Below, piece by piece: positions 11,501-20,366 of a stretch of DNA of 64,000 bases. A program made the translations under genes and the position numbers. The stretch covers positions 1,073,501-1,137,500 of the forward strand of contig QEYB01000282.1 in the NCBI GenBank assembly GCA_017562135.1, given 5' to 3'. Numbering within the stretch: the first letter of the stretch is position 1; every line of letters starts with the position of its first letter. The DNA is from Dipylidium caninum. Taxonomy: Eukaryota; Platyhelminthes; Cestoda; Cyclophyllidea; Dipylidiidae. Under the pieces are notes generated by a model. The model was not told the DNA's origin, ran no database searches, and worked only from the letters and a program-made list of their open reading frames with translations.

Positions 11501-13393
11501 TCACAACGCGACTCTCAGTCGGGGGGCCAACAAAGGCACCGTTTGAGACTACCAATGACTTAACAAAACTATTTTCAAATGTCAAGGTGAGAGGAAAAGT
11601 CAGGAGATACTGAGATGGCAGAAGTGGTGGTGGTGGTGTTATGGATAGCGCGAGGTAAAAAAAATTACTGGATGGAAAGGCAGCTCAAATTTTGCAATGA
11701 GGCTAAACAACCAATAGGAGTAAAATAAGTGTCTCGACACTGATTTTAAGCCGATCTTTTGCCCCACTAAACCGCATAGTCCTACTAGTTCTGCCGGCTT
11801 TGTGGTGTTTGGGCATTCAGGAAGAGTCGGAAGTGGAGGTGTAGGGGGGGGGGGAGGGGAAAGAAGGAAGGGAAATCATTGCCGACCCTTTCGGAGGAGA
11901 GGAGTTATGATTTAGTACCACTTAGCTAAACTTGTTCGAACCAAAACCCTTGAGCATTTTCGCGTCTTGCATCCTTTTCTGCACTGTCAACGTAACTTTC
12001 AACGTTGGCATAAGCAGAGAAATATGTAATGTTTAATGGAGCAGTCAGTAGGATGAGGGTAAAAGAGTCCTTTCATCAGGTAAATGACAAACTTTTCCCT
12101 CACCTTCAGATTTTCGATTGCTTCTTTGATTTCAGCTACCGGCGACTAAAAGGAGAATTCCACTTTAGACAAATTGGCCAAGTTAAGATAAGTGAATATG
12201 GGTGACTTCCAGAAAACGAAAAAAAGGACATAATGTAATCCAGAAGTGACATCTCAACTACGAGGGAACACAAAAAAGCGCCGATTTTGAGGTGTTAGAG
12301 GCGTTAACAACACACAAGCCTCACTTCACCTCGTAGGCAATTAATTTCGGCAATAAGTATTTGCATGTCGTGAAGTGTACTAAACTACTCTTAGTCTTGA
12401 CCTTTGCTTCTTTGGTCTCGTTAACACGACCTTCCTGCCTTCCTTTCTGTTGACCTGAGGTCTCGCAGCGGAGCCTTAATTATGAATTTTCCAACACGCA
12501 AGATTAGGTCGTTCGTAAGGCCTTTCATACCTCCATTTGGAGGGGAGGAAAGAGGACGTTTGTCCAACTCAATTAGCTTAAGTTACTACTGCCTCCCGGA
12601 GGTAGCTTAGAGCTCAGTCGGTGGAATACGCTGCCAGGGGAGGAAGGAACGATAGAGCTAATCGCCACAAGGAGAGCTGTAAGACACTTCACTTACAGAG
12701 TAATCAGGGAAGTCGACTTCGAAATGCGATTTGATTGGGGAGTCGGAGTGTATACTTCGTGAAAGTTGACCAATTTTGTCGGTTATTTGAGCTTTTATTT
12801 CCGAATTTTCAAGGCTGAGTTGACGTCGTCGTTCTGAGGATTTTTGTAACTCCTGAATAAAAGATATCGCGTCGACAAAAAAAGTACAGAAAAATAATTT
12901 TAACCACATTGGTAACTTGTTTTTCCTCAACTATCTTCTCTTGTGAAAATTTGAGCTACCGTTTTTACATAAGATTGGGCATTTTCAACTCACACTTTTC
13001 GTCTTCACCTTTACTATGCAGTTTAAAGTAATTTAGCTTAAAAATGGACTAAAATAAAACAAATGCGTTTGCTGGTGACAACAACGGAGATGGTAGACGC
13101 CCTAGGGGACCATTTAATGAGGTACCTTTGATTCTGGACGATGCGGAAATTAAGGCACTTCTTCTGCACATAACGTATAATTCGCTAATCTATCTATCAA
13201 AAAGGGAGTATTATGTTTCTCTTAGCGTGAAATACTACTTCCCTTCTTGGTGTCCTGTAGACTGGAAGACGTTTGGAAAGGGAGGCGAGTCCAAAGGCGT
13301 TGAAATGGCTCACCTTGAGGAGATTTTCCATTAAGAAGACGGGCGACGAACCCCTCCGAAGCAGCGCATTGGACCTGGCCGTTGGCGAGGAGA
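2322..13393 (-). CDS. RIMBP: RIM-binding protein (RIM-BP) gene, partial, multi-exon
   Basis: RIM-BPs are presynaptic scaffolds that link RIM and voltage-gated calcium channels at active zones. Ten exons are placed on the minus strand: 13393-13314, 12852-12697, 11027-10790, 10360-10237, 9525-9326, 8120-7880, 5375-5217, 4917-4732, 3640-3197 and 2576-2322. From 10360 to 4732 all five exon joins agree in phase. Domain order is N-terminal coiled coil, SH3-like piece, three FN3 domains and an acidic linker, which is RIM-BP order. Diagnostic strings include LEKQLTHSVIVSWKPPE (FN3-1), TLLVGKGASAAPTRLK and LSWLPGSSNFYHAVLLND (FN3-2), and GLPDPPKNVQVEAGPQDGVL (FN3-3). Gaps in phase at 10790/10360 and 4732/3640 mean at least one exon is missing at each place. 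The 5' exons above 13.4 kb and the C-terminal SH3 pair are not seen; the latter should lie left of base 1. Family identity is firm; exact exons are my inference. Confidence 0.88.
3197..3640 (-). CDS. RIMBP: Acidic, Pro/Ser-rich linker exon of RIM-BP (probable)
   Basis: An open stretch of 148 codons: Pro-rich start, then SETDSSKSTGDSLSDLRNEE with a run of Glu (EEEEEEAAEEEGEA), then Ser/Pro-rich sequence, ending SKRLGL before a gtgagt donor. RIM-BPs carry long, poorly conserved acidic/Pro linkers after FN3-3, so the content and position fit. The upstream acceptor is not certain, and the opposite strand is open over part of this purine-rich tract. Confidence 0.5.
3965..4065 (+). repeat. Purine-rich GGA/GAG tract
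   Basis: Imperfect (GAGGA)n-type purine run inside a RIM-BP intron. It opens an acidic frame on the plus strand that I treat as an artefact of base composition. Confidence 0.6.
4732..4917 (-). CDS. RIMBP: RIM-BP exon, third FN3 domain (first half)
   Basis: Encodes GLPDPPKNVQVEAGPQDGVL, then LVFWRPVPQATHVLPNCENE and QGYTVCINDQPLIDVPGVD. This is the RIM-BP FN3-3 start (PPxxVxVxAG, V-x-W-x-P, V-x-G-Y). The donor gtaagt is at 4731-4726. The remaining strands must be in an exon between 4.7 and 3.6 kb that I could not place. Confidence 0.85.
5217..5375 (-). CDS. RIMBP: RIM-BP exon, end of FN3-2
   Basis: Reads GLPPNTLHRVRVEARRTNGS and ends NSVIIEFHTAPIG, the closing strands of FN3-2 (the family pattern is L-R-P-N-x-x-Y-x-V-K-V and a final V-x-F-x-T-L/A-P). 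Acceptor and donor are consensus and both joins are in phase. Confidence 0.87.
5409..6181 (-). mobile_element. Terminal-repeat element, copy B, inverted
   Basis: Its reverse complement aligns with copies C and D. The left terminal repeat lies at the high end (ccgcttcatagtttcc, 6166-6181) and a weaker right end gctatgaaacgg near 5413. Shared inner blocks include the CCTCG-rich motif at 5706-5720, the ctcttgcggtcggtcc block (5893-5908 inverted) and gtgaatatggcgga near 6006. It lies in the intron between the 7880 and 5375 RIM-BP exons. Confidence 0.75.
6182..7879. other. RIM-BP intron, nothing recognised
   Basis: Remainder of the intron that holds element copy B. A short GA run (agagagagag) lies near 6693. 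No coding signal was accepted. Confidence 0.5.
7880..8120 (-). CDS. RIMBP: RIM-BP exon, end of FN3-1 and most of FN3-2
   Basis: Begins QHRVSIRTVTGRGQSKDAEC, the last strands of FN3-1, then TLLVGKGASAAPTRLKASHI and LSWLPGSSNFYHAVLLND of FN3-2. The vertebrate counterpart has a near-identical TLLVGKD linker. The donor gtatgt is in phase 1, matched by the 5375 exon. Confidence 0.9.
8121..9325. other. RIM-BP intron
   Basis: Separates the FN3-1 and FN3-2 exons. Contains a short (AAT)n run near 8939-8953 and no other feature that I can support. Confidence 0.6.
9326..9525 (-). CDS. RIMBP: RIM-BP exon, first FN3 domain
   Basis: Encodes VPAPRGIALEKQLTHSVIVS and on to SVGGHEKCRALVENIDASK, matching the start of RIM-BP FN3-1 (the vertebrate form has a similar SVIVGWEPP strand). 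The acceptor is ccgcccccacag and the donor gtgaga. It closes in phase 0 and joins the 8120 exon. Confidence 0.88.
9526..10236. other. RIM-BP intron
   Basis: Lies between the SH3-like exon and the FN3-1 exon, which agree in phase. Nothing else was recognised. Confidence 0.6.
10237..10360 (-). CDS. RIMBP: RIM-BP exon with SH3-like segment
   Basis: Encodes KKVHYRDTLKFVEDRAGHDW followed by YTAKLENFQPEEEWVVPAR. The pattern (aromatic, R/G-D-T-L, acidic turn, D-W-Y-x-A, then a W-V-V-P end) resembles the second half of an SH3 fold; the typical first strand is not in this exon. It ends in phase 1 and joins the FN3-1 exon exactly. It differs from the vertebrate RIM-BP SH3-1 consensus, so the domain call is tentative although the exon itself is well supported. 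Confidence 0.65.
10790..11027 (-). CDS. RIMBP: RIM-BP coiled-coil / linker exon
   Basis: Starts TRLRESERRCALESLRYEEL and continues LLLELESSRMRQKYENLEAV, a strong coiled coil, followed by a Ser/Ala-rich linker ending KPSHP. The donor is gtaggc, phase 1. The downstream exon placed here (10360) begins in phase 0, so at least one small exon between 10790 and 10360 is unaccounted for. Confidence 0.72.
11028..12696. other. RIM-BP intron
   Basis: Contains a poly-G run near 11845-11860 and no recognised exon, RNA or repeat. Confidence 0.5.
12697..12852 (-). CDS. RIMBP: RIM-BP coiled-coil exon
   Basis: Fifty-two codons, beginning ELQKSSERRRQLSLENSEIK and ending in FPDYS before a gtaagt donor. The acceptor is preceded by cttttattcag. 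The charged, leucine-spaced sequence predicts a coiled coil, as at the N terminus of RIM-BPs. Confidence 0.75.
13314..13393 (-). CDS. RIMBP: RIM-BP exon, start of coiled coil (tentative)
   Basis: Reads SSPTARSNALLRRGSSPVFL then MENLLK. The acceptor follows gggaacag and the donor is gtgagc. The final codon is complete, so it joins the next exon as ENLLK-ELQKSS, which gives a continuous heptad-like pattern. A second frame is also open here, so the phase match to 12852 decides the choice. Confidence 0.5.
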
Positions 13394-14142
13394 CTGTTCC
13401 CAAGGCTTCGTGTACTTAGGCAACACTTTAAAGGGGAAAAGTCATATGAATTAGAACGGGAGTATTTTCAACCAGGCAATTTGTGAGATTGAAGTGGATA
13501 AAAACTGGTGATTAAGGCAATTTCTTTACAAGGCGATTTCATCACATCTTCTCTATGGAGATGGGACACCGTGTTAACTGACCCCTCGAAAATGTGATTC
13601 CATCAACCAATTTTGCGATTTTCATATCTTTGTATAACAAATTTTGGCTTAAAATTGTTGAGAATGCAAGAATTAATCTCAGTCACATACTCGCATAGAA
13701 CGTAAATGGTTTTATTTGCATTTTATGTGTCTAATTTATCCCCTTGGAGGGCATATAGGCTTAGCCAAGAGGAGAAAAGAAAAGGGTAAAAAGAAATACG
13801 GTCAACTCTCTAAATGCTTCGTTGTTTTGAGGATGAGATGACAACGATGACGGCTGTGAAAGTGCCTCGAGGTAAAGGAAAAGAAAGGTAGACCTGCTCC
13901 ACCAACCAATCGACTATCTGCAAATCAGCCATTCACTCCACCATCTCGGCGCAGATTCCTCGTTAACACTTAAAAACGCCGTTCATTTTAAGACAGTTGG
14001 TGGATTTAAAAGACAGAAAATAAAAAAGTGGTTACAACCCATCCAGGAATGCCGTTCATCACACAATGGGCTACGCTCGAGGTGGGGTTGATCTTTCCCA
14101 CTCGAGGCCTTTTTCGCTTGAGTGAAACAGCTACTCGAGAGA

Positions 14143-14480
14143 ATTTCGGTCAAATTAGAGGGTTATTTAGGAGTTCTTTAAAATCATTTATATTCAAACA
14201 AACTTAAACAAGTGATAAGATTTTATAAATTCACCTGCGTTTTGTGTCGAAAACACCAATACTGACATTGTTTTACTAAATATCACGCGAGAACTAATTG
14301 CAGGGTGTGAAACTCGGCAATATCAATTGCTTTCGAAATGATTTCAGTCAAACCAAAGAAACATTTTATGAGTTCTTTAGAACCACCTATATTCTGACAA
14401 ACTTGTGCAAATTATAGAATGTCATAAATTTCCCCGTTTTTGTATCGAAAACATCAACATTGTCGAATAATACACTCCCT
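14143..14480. repeat. Two-copy tandem repeat, period about 198 bp
   Basis: Copy 1 starts atttcggtcaaa at 14143 and copy 2 starts atttcagtcaaa at 14341. Matching blocks follow in order: gagttcttta-aa, cttatattc/cctatattc, ataaatt-c, gt-tcgaaaaca-caa and a-attg. Divergence is moderate, so the duplication is old. It abuts the piggyBac relic and may be that element's subterminal sequence. Confidence 0.75.
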
Positions 14481-14496
14481 AGTTTGCGCAAAATGC

Positions 14497-15060
14497 TCAG
14501 TAAAAAAACGTCCAAGAGGCAACCTTGGACGCATCAAAACACGTATCACTGTGAGATGTTACTTCCCGTCCACCGCTGGGCGTGTTTCGGCCAGAGCAGG
14601 CCTCGCAGCCCCTTTGGGCCCTTTTAGCACTACGTGAAGCTCCCCATTTAGTCGGATATTTCATCGAAATGCGAAGCAGACGCCTGCTCACGATGCTGGC
14701 GACACGATCCTCACAATTGCTCGTCAAGTCTTTTTAGGACTCGCAAATGGCTGAGTGGCTGTTCCCATTTAGTTGGCCTTTTCCCGTTTATACACAATAT
14801 AGGAAGCGGTTAGGCGAATTTCCATGCCGAAAAAATAATGCATACATGCGACCATTTGAGCGATTTCCACAGAAAACAATGCTTGGATGCATGTTGGTCT
14901 GCCAGATCAACACCACCCACATATTTTATATGCTTAAACACCATTATGGGCCCCTTGGTCATTATTTCGCCACCACCTCGTGTAATCCTCTCGACCGTCG
15001 ACAAGCCTGTCACACCTCGTAGTCAAACACGTGATCAGACTGCTTCAAGCGAATGTTATG
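14497..15060 (-). pseudogene. Decayed piggyBac-family transposase fragment
   Basis: On the minus strand 15013-14810 encodes LSTVERITRGGGEIMTKGPI, then KYVGGVDLADQHASKH and LWKSLKWSHVCIIF. The GGVDLADQ motif, a basic K-S-x-K-W motif about 12 residues later and the aromatic I-I-F end are the signature of the piggyBac (DDE_Tnp_1_7) catalytic core C-terminal part. Downstream (14727-14497) another frame gives RGCEACSGRNT with later H and C residues, resembling the C-terminal Cys-rich finger of these transposases. Stops and frame changes separate the two parts and the rest of the protein is absent, so it is inactive. Only the GGVDLADQ region is firm. Confidence 0.72.
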
Positions 15061-15081
15061 CTGAGGCCAACTAAACTAAGC
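15037..15081 (-). repeat. Dispersed repeat, copy 1
   Basis: Its reverse complement matches 20075-20120 closely: both contain gcttagtttagtt, then a variable stretch, then attcgcttgaagcagtct. It lies at the upstream edge of the piggyBac relic, so it may be part of that element. Confidence 0.8.
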
Positions 15082-17285
15082 GAAAGTATTTCAGAGGGAA
15101 ATACCTTCTCACAAATCATAAATAAATAGATCGAGTTAAAAAAAGACCTTAGCACGGTAGCAGCGTCGCTCGAGTTGGCACTTCAAACCAGACGGGAGCC
15201 GCAGCAGCGCCGCTCGAGTGCATAGAATTAAAAGTTAAGGGAGGAAGATAGAAGGACTACGGAGATTGAAGTTGCGTGCGAGCGGAGGAACCCCATACTT
15301 AGGATAAGATCGGGAGACTCACCTTAGGTAGATTTGGAAAATGCGGTAAAACACGACATGCTTGGTGGAATTGCGAGTAGTGGGAGGGTGACAGCGGGTA
15401 AATAGGATCGTCTGAAATTAAAAAAGAAGAGGGAGAAAAACCCACACATATTCCTCGGTCCCTGGAGTCTGTCAAATCTGTGTTTATCTACTTCAGAGAG
15501 GGCAGGGAAAATTACTACGACCACGTGAACACCCTCGGCAGTGGCGGACTTTTCAACGCGAGTCCACACCACTCTGGGAGACGGAAGATGCGGCGAGAGA
15601 ATAAATGAACCCGCCTTCCCGCCTTGTAATGGCCGAACCTCAGACAATTCAAGGAGATAGGCACCTGGTGGGCCGGAAGGAATGAGAAAATGCGCGATTG
15701 TCTCACATGAGTGAACAAAGATAGCCATCGCAATGGATGAATGAAGTCATCCATCCGACGGTCCCCAGTGTTAAGATAGAAAATCCGTAATAACTTGGGT
15801 TAAAAATGAACGAATGACAATGTCAGGTCGCTTTTCAGTGAAATTTCGCCTCTGTACGTGAAAACTTAATGGTCTGTGCTTTTGGAATGTATTCATAACC
15901 AAATATTGGGTTTTAGCAAAAAAAGTAACTTCATTACTTGCCCAGGAAGAGGAGAATGATTATGATTATGATGAGAAAAGATTAATTTTAATCATCCTTG
16001 ACATGGCAATTGACCAGAGTATATCTTTCCATCGATGGCCACAAATTTCCTCAAAATACCCCATGCAAAAGCTGCACCGTGGGCGACAATAAAAGAAGTT
16101 ATGATGGAAAAGAGGACTACGCATAAAATAGGCGACGCATTTTATTCTGTGGCATGCAGGTTTCATGATAATAAGAAAGGGAGGAGCCGGGCAGGTGTAT
16201 CTGAAGGGGAAATATGGCTTTTGGTGCATAGAAAATGGCATGATTCGACTCGAAATAATTGTAGTCGTTGAAAGGGAAGATGACTTCTTCGTTCTATAAC
16301 CACGAATAGTTAAAACATGCCAAAAGTCACTTGTTGGGGACGAGTAATGCAACACAAAATATAAGTGGAATTCTTAATAGTCTCAAAAATGCTTGAACCC
16401 ACAAAACAGTACGAAGAAGGTTGTAACGTGGCACCTATAAGCGAATTTCCCACAGACGCCTCATGTACGCTCTTGGAAGAGGGAGAAGAGGAAGGACGGG
16501 GAGCTAAATTCCTCTCCTGAAGCTCACAGTTCTCCCCTCGCCTCGTCCTGGTTCCGTTAACCAGGAGTGAACCGCCATCATCTAACTAACCTGGTTTACA
16601 CTATGGTCAGGCGGTTGAATCTCTATTTTGAGGGGAGGGAAGAGAGAACACAACAAAATTTTCGTTTCATTGTGATGCCCGATTGTTGTTGGTAGATTTC
16701 TCTGAAATGATGAAAGTATGAGGCAATGTGTTGCTCATGAATATGGCGGGACTTAGAAACTCATTCTGAAATACGAAGGAGTTTTGGCATCCTGCAGTGC
16801 TGATAGGCAGTCGAGTAGTCAGGGGTAGATCACAAGAGTGGGAGGAGAGAGTAATTTCCGGGACGGAATCATCGAAACCACATGTCTGACAACGCGACGC
16901 AGGGGAGAAAGACCGCCACAAATCGGCTGTAGGAGGTGTACTAACTGGCTCATCTTACAGCACTTCTCTACGTCGTACTTTTTTATGTTGTATTGAAACA
17001 ATTAGGGAGCCGATCGCCTGATAAACCAAGTCGGGCAAAATATGAATATGATTATCACGGGGGATAAAAAATTCCCGACAAATAAAATCTCGAGCATAAG
17101 TAAGAGGCCCTACCTCAAAGTAGAGTTTAAAATGGCAAGAAATGTTGGCTTGAGTGGAGTCGCATTCCGATAAAGTTAATTTCCACCAAAAGGGTATATA
17201 ATCCGCAAGATAGAAAAATTCCGTTAATCCACTCTTGTTCTAGTCCTCGCACTCCTCCTCGAAGATCGCTTTATAGGGGAAGATA
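15082..17285. other. Gap with no accepted gene
   Basis: Contains a small direct repeat (gcagcgtcgctcgagt near 15162 and gcagcgccgctcgagt near 15205). Upstream RIM-BP exons may be hidden here, but none had both good splice sites and a matching phase. Confidence 0.4.
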
Positions 17286-17289
17286 ATTT

Positions 17290-17850
17290 ATTGGAATGTC
17301 ACCACACGAAAAAGCCGGAAGAATGCGCGCCAGAGTTGAGTAGGCGACGGTAAAAGGCACATACACACACACGCATACACACATAGAGCTTGTTCGTTCT
17401 CGCTCTTGCTCTTTCTAGCTCGCTCGCTCGCTCGCTTGTTCGCTTGCTCGCCCTCTGTCTCGTGCTCCCCACAGGCGTTCTCTTCTCTCCCTCTCGTTCC
17501 CCCTGCCCGCTTGCCTGCCAGCCTACTCTTTGCCTGTCTCCCCAACTCACTCACTCTCGCCTTATTCCACCACAACTGGCCAGTGCGCGTGCTAACGTAC
17601 CAGCGTTGACACGTGGGTGCCAGCCAATCAGCTCGCCGCTGTTTTATCGATCGTCTGCGATGAGTTTTGCTCAGCCCCGTGATGCTCAGCCACCACCCTC
17701 TGCACATGCGCGCGTGCGTGCACATGCGCGCGCGCATTGGGAGGACATGCGAGGGAAAATTAACACGCATGGCCCGTTTACGAGGTGAAGTTAACGCTAG
17801 TGTATACTCTAAACTCACACACACACAAACACACGCACACTCGTTGCCTA
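17290..17850. promoter_or_regulatory. Putative promoter region between divergent RIM-BP and CP2 genes
   Basis: CT-rich on the plus strand with a (GCTC)n run (about 17418-17450), a canonical CCAAT box (agccaatca, 17622-17630) and an inverted ATTGG near 17736. A 40-base alternating purine/pyrimidine tract (17701-17738) and flanking CA runs (17358-17385, 17815-17845) are also present. No TATA box or mapped start site is visible. The promoter role is inferred from composition and from its place upstream of both genes. Confidence 0.4.
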
Positions 17851-20160
17851 ATTGGGCAAGCTCATACTCCTCTGTAATGACTCAGAAGGTAGGTTTGAAA
17901 GGTTCCCATGTTAACTACCCCCTCTTTTAGTGGTCATAGGACCGCGAATACTACCATTTTGGTCTCGGTCTCTGGCATCGGAGAATTACAAGGGACAGCA
18001 TAGCTACATCCTCTTGCACAACTTAATCATCTTCGACTCACACGCCGTAACGAAGCTCGCAAACGCATCCGGACTTGAAATCTGTTCTCCTTTCACACAT
18101 TTGTATGAGTCTGTCATTTGAACACTTGACATTACTTTTGCGCATAATGCGAATTTCTAAGTAGTCTGTTAATCCCCAAAACCACATCTCTTATCTCTGA
18201 TAATAGGAGGCTAAGATTGTACGTATTAATGTTTGCTGAATAGAAACTCTTAAGTGCCCTCGTTTACTGTCTCTCATGGAATGGTCTTCACCGTCTGACT
18301 TAAGAGGAGAAGTTACACAGCTTGGACGGCAGCCTACCCAAAGTGGGCGAGGTTGAAGAGTCATTTTGATTAATTACCTGAATAAAACATAGCCACATGT
18401 AACTTACCCAGCCCTAAATACTGAGCCCAAACATGTCTCGGAAGGCACTTCACAGTCTTGGCGTTCTTACGATTCGCATTACAGTCTCCGAGCCCCTTCC
18501 ACATAATGGAAATAACTCCCGAACACCTCGGGAAGCCGTAATGTCCTTACGGTTTGCCTTGTATGTATGATAGAGTCGACTTGACTGGCTTTGAATGAAA
18601 GTTGCGAATATATTCAACGTGGCATTGTCCCCTCAACTCCGCTAATTGCACTTCCCGGCCGAGATCGGTTGTCCGCACTACTGCCAACGGTAAAAACAAT
18701 TACAATCAGACTTTTGGGTCCCTCCACAACACGCTTGATCGTCAGTAATGGGAAAAAACAGTGGTAGATTTAAGGCTTATTCCAATTTACCTTCACCTTA
18801 ACCCAAGAGGGTGAATTCCCAACTGCATTAAAGCATACTTAGTACATTTCTGTGTTAAATAAAAGCGTCTGGGGTTGGTTTGAAGCATTCTGCTCCAAAC
18901 TTATTTGCATAATCCCGGGCCACAGGAAGTGAGGCAATTTCTCTGGGATGTAAGGAATTTAGAAGCAAAATATCGAAGAAGAATGCAACTGATTGGCTAA
19001 AATAATCCCCTCCTTATCTGCATTTTTTCTTCCTTCTCCTCCTCCTCCTCCTCCTCGTCCTTCAGTTCGTCCTTTCAATGAAGACGAAATTATACCTGAA
19101 TCGTGTAATTAGTCAAGTCTGCAGAAAAGTTGACTGTGATTTGTATTAAAGGACAGAGGAGGCAGTGTCATAGAAATAGGGTCTGCTGCCATCTTAGCTG
19201 TCGGCTTGCGTACTTACCGTCTACGATAAAATCAGTATTTTCCTCGGACGGCGATAGTTATCCTCTTCGGGTGACAAACCAATTAAAAAGTTTCCTAATT
19301 TTTCTGAGATTAAAGTCTCTTATTTGATCGCAATGCAACTCCTAACTTTAGGGAATCTAGTAGATTGAAGCTGTTTGTTTTATTATTCACAGCCTCTTCG
19401 GTACACGAAATCGTATGGCTTCCGGGCCGTGCTCTTGACGGTTCTACCTTTGTCTGGATTTATAACAAGCTCTCTCTTTTCACCTTGGTGTGACTTGTTA
19501 CCAATTCAAAGGGCTCAGAATGCTACATGCAAGAGCTTTTATGTTCCTCATGTCTGAAAATATAACTTTTGTAAAGCTTATTCATCATCATTCCACCGTC
19601 ATCGCGGTTAGCGTCGCTTCAGACATTAAATTGAGTTATCACCCAAGGATTAAGTCAACGGATGAGGAACTGCGACACAAAGTGGGAGAAAAGAGTTGAA
19701 AAATTACAGATTACTACTTTTGTTTGAATAGCGCTAGAGTAAGCCCCGCGACTTACAAAACAGGCGCTCGACTTGCTTGTCGCAGAGAATTAAGACACCA
19801 AAGTAGACGAAAGATCTCTTTGGGTAATTCTCCAATGTCTGAACTTGTCTTTGCTTTTAACTGCACCACCTCGACGGTTGCACACACGAAGCCTACAGTC
19901 AGCCCTTTTCACCTGAACGGCACCCGGGGGATTTCAAGTGTCAACCTGAGCGATGGTGCTAAGGCGCTACGGTCTGTTTTTAACTCGGTCTTCTTATTTT
20001 CGATGCACGAGAAAGTGTTTCTTTTGAAATACTTTCGTGGACTAGGCTCGGCTTTCAGTTCTAAACAAATCTTTGCTTAGTTTAGTTAGTCTTAGCATAG
20101 CATTCGCTTGAAGCAGTCTTGGAAACAAATAGGACAATCTTAAAGTTGTTGAGCCTTGGA
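17851..20160. other. Intergenic stretch
   Basis: AT-richer than the left part of the window. Contains a (CCT)n run near 19037-19056. No gene recognised. Confidence 0.5.
20075..20120 (+). repeat. Dispersed repeat, copy 2
   Basis: Counterpart of 15037-15081 in opposite orientation. A second matching block (tgaaatactttcg) lies about 35 bases upstream here and directly adjoins the repeat at the other site, so the copies differ by an indel. Confidence 0.8.
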
Positions 20161-20169
20161 AATATGGAT

Positions 20170-20366
20170 TGAGATCAGGTCAGCTCAAGTTCGGACGAAC
20201 TCAATATTGTCGCTTTGGATGACGAAATGACAATGGCTACCGACGGATTACTCCATGAAACGAGCGAAACCATTGGAGAAGCTAGTGAGGAAGTAAGCGG
20301 TGTGAGAGGACAAGAAATTAGAGTTATAAACAGCCAAAGCGAAATCTACAGTGCACCTGTGGAAGG
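20170..20366 (+). CDS. Candidate 5' exon of the CP2 gene
   Basis: An open acidic stretch reads SSDELNIVALDDEM, then TMATDGLLHETSETIGEASE. A possible start is ATG 20227. Donors gtaagc (20281, phase 0) and gtacaa (20366, phase 1) are available. It has coding-like composition, but neither donor phase fits the next certain exon at 22580, which needs two leading bases. A linking exon is missing or this is not part of the gene. Confidence 0.35.

Noticed and set aside
15324..15728. Minus-strand frame with a fair acceptor (ccggcccaccag) reading AYLLELSEVRPLQGG
   Set aside because: Could be an upstream RIM-BP exon, but no donor in a suitable phase was found and no family match is evident.
17288..17824. 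Long Arg/Ala/Ser-rich frames on both strands
   Set aside because: Low-complexity CT, GCTC, CA and GC repeats keep several frames open at once; no protein family.
19724..20080. Plus-strand frame of 118 codons just before the dispersed repeat
   Set aside because: Ends within the 45-bp repeat, no domain, no splice or start context worth calling.
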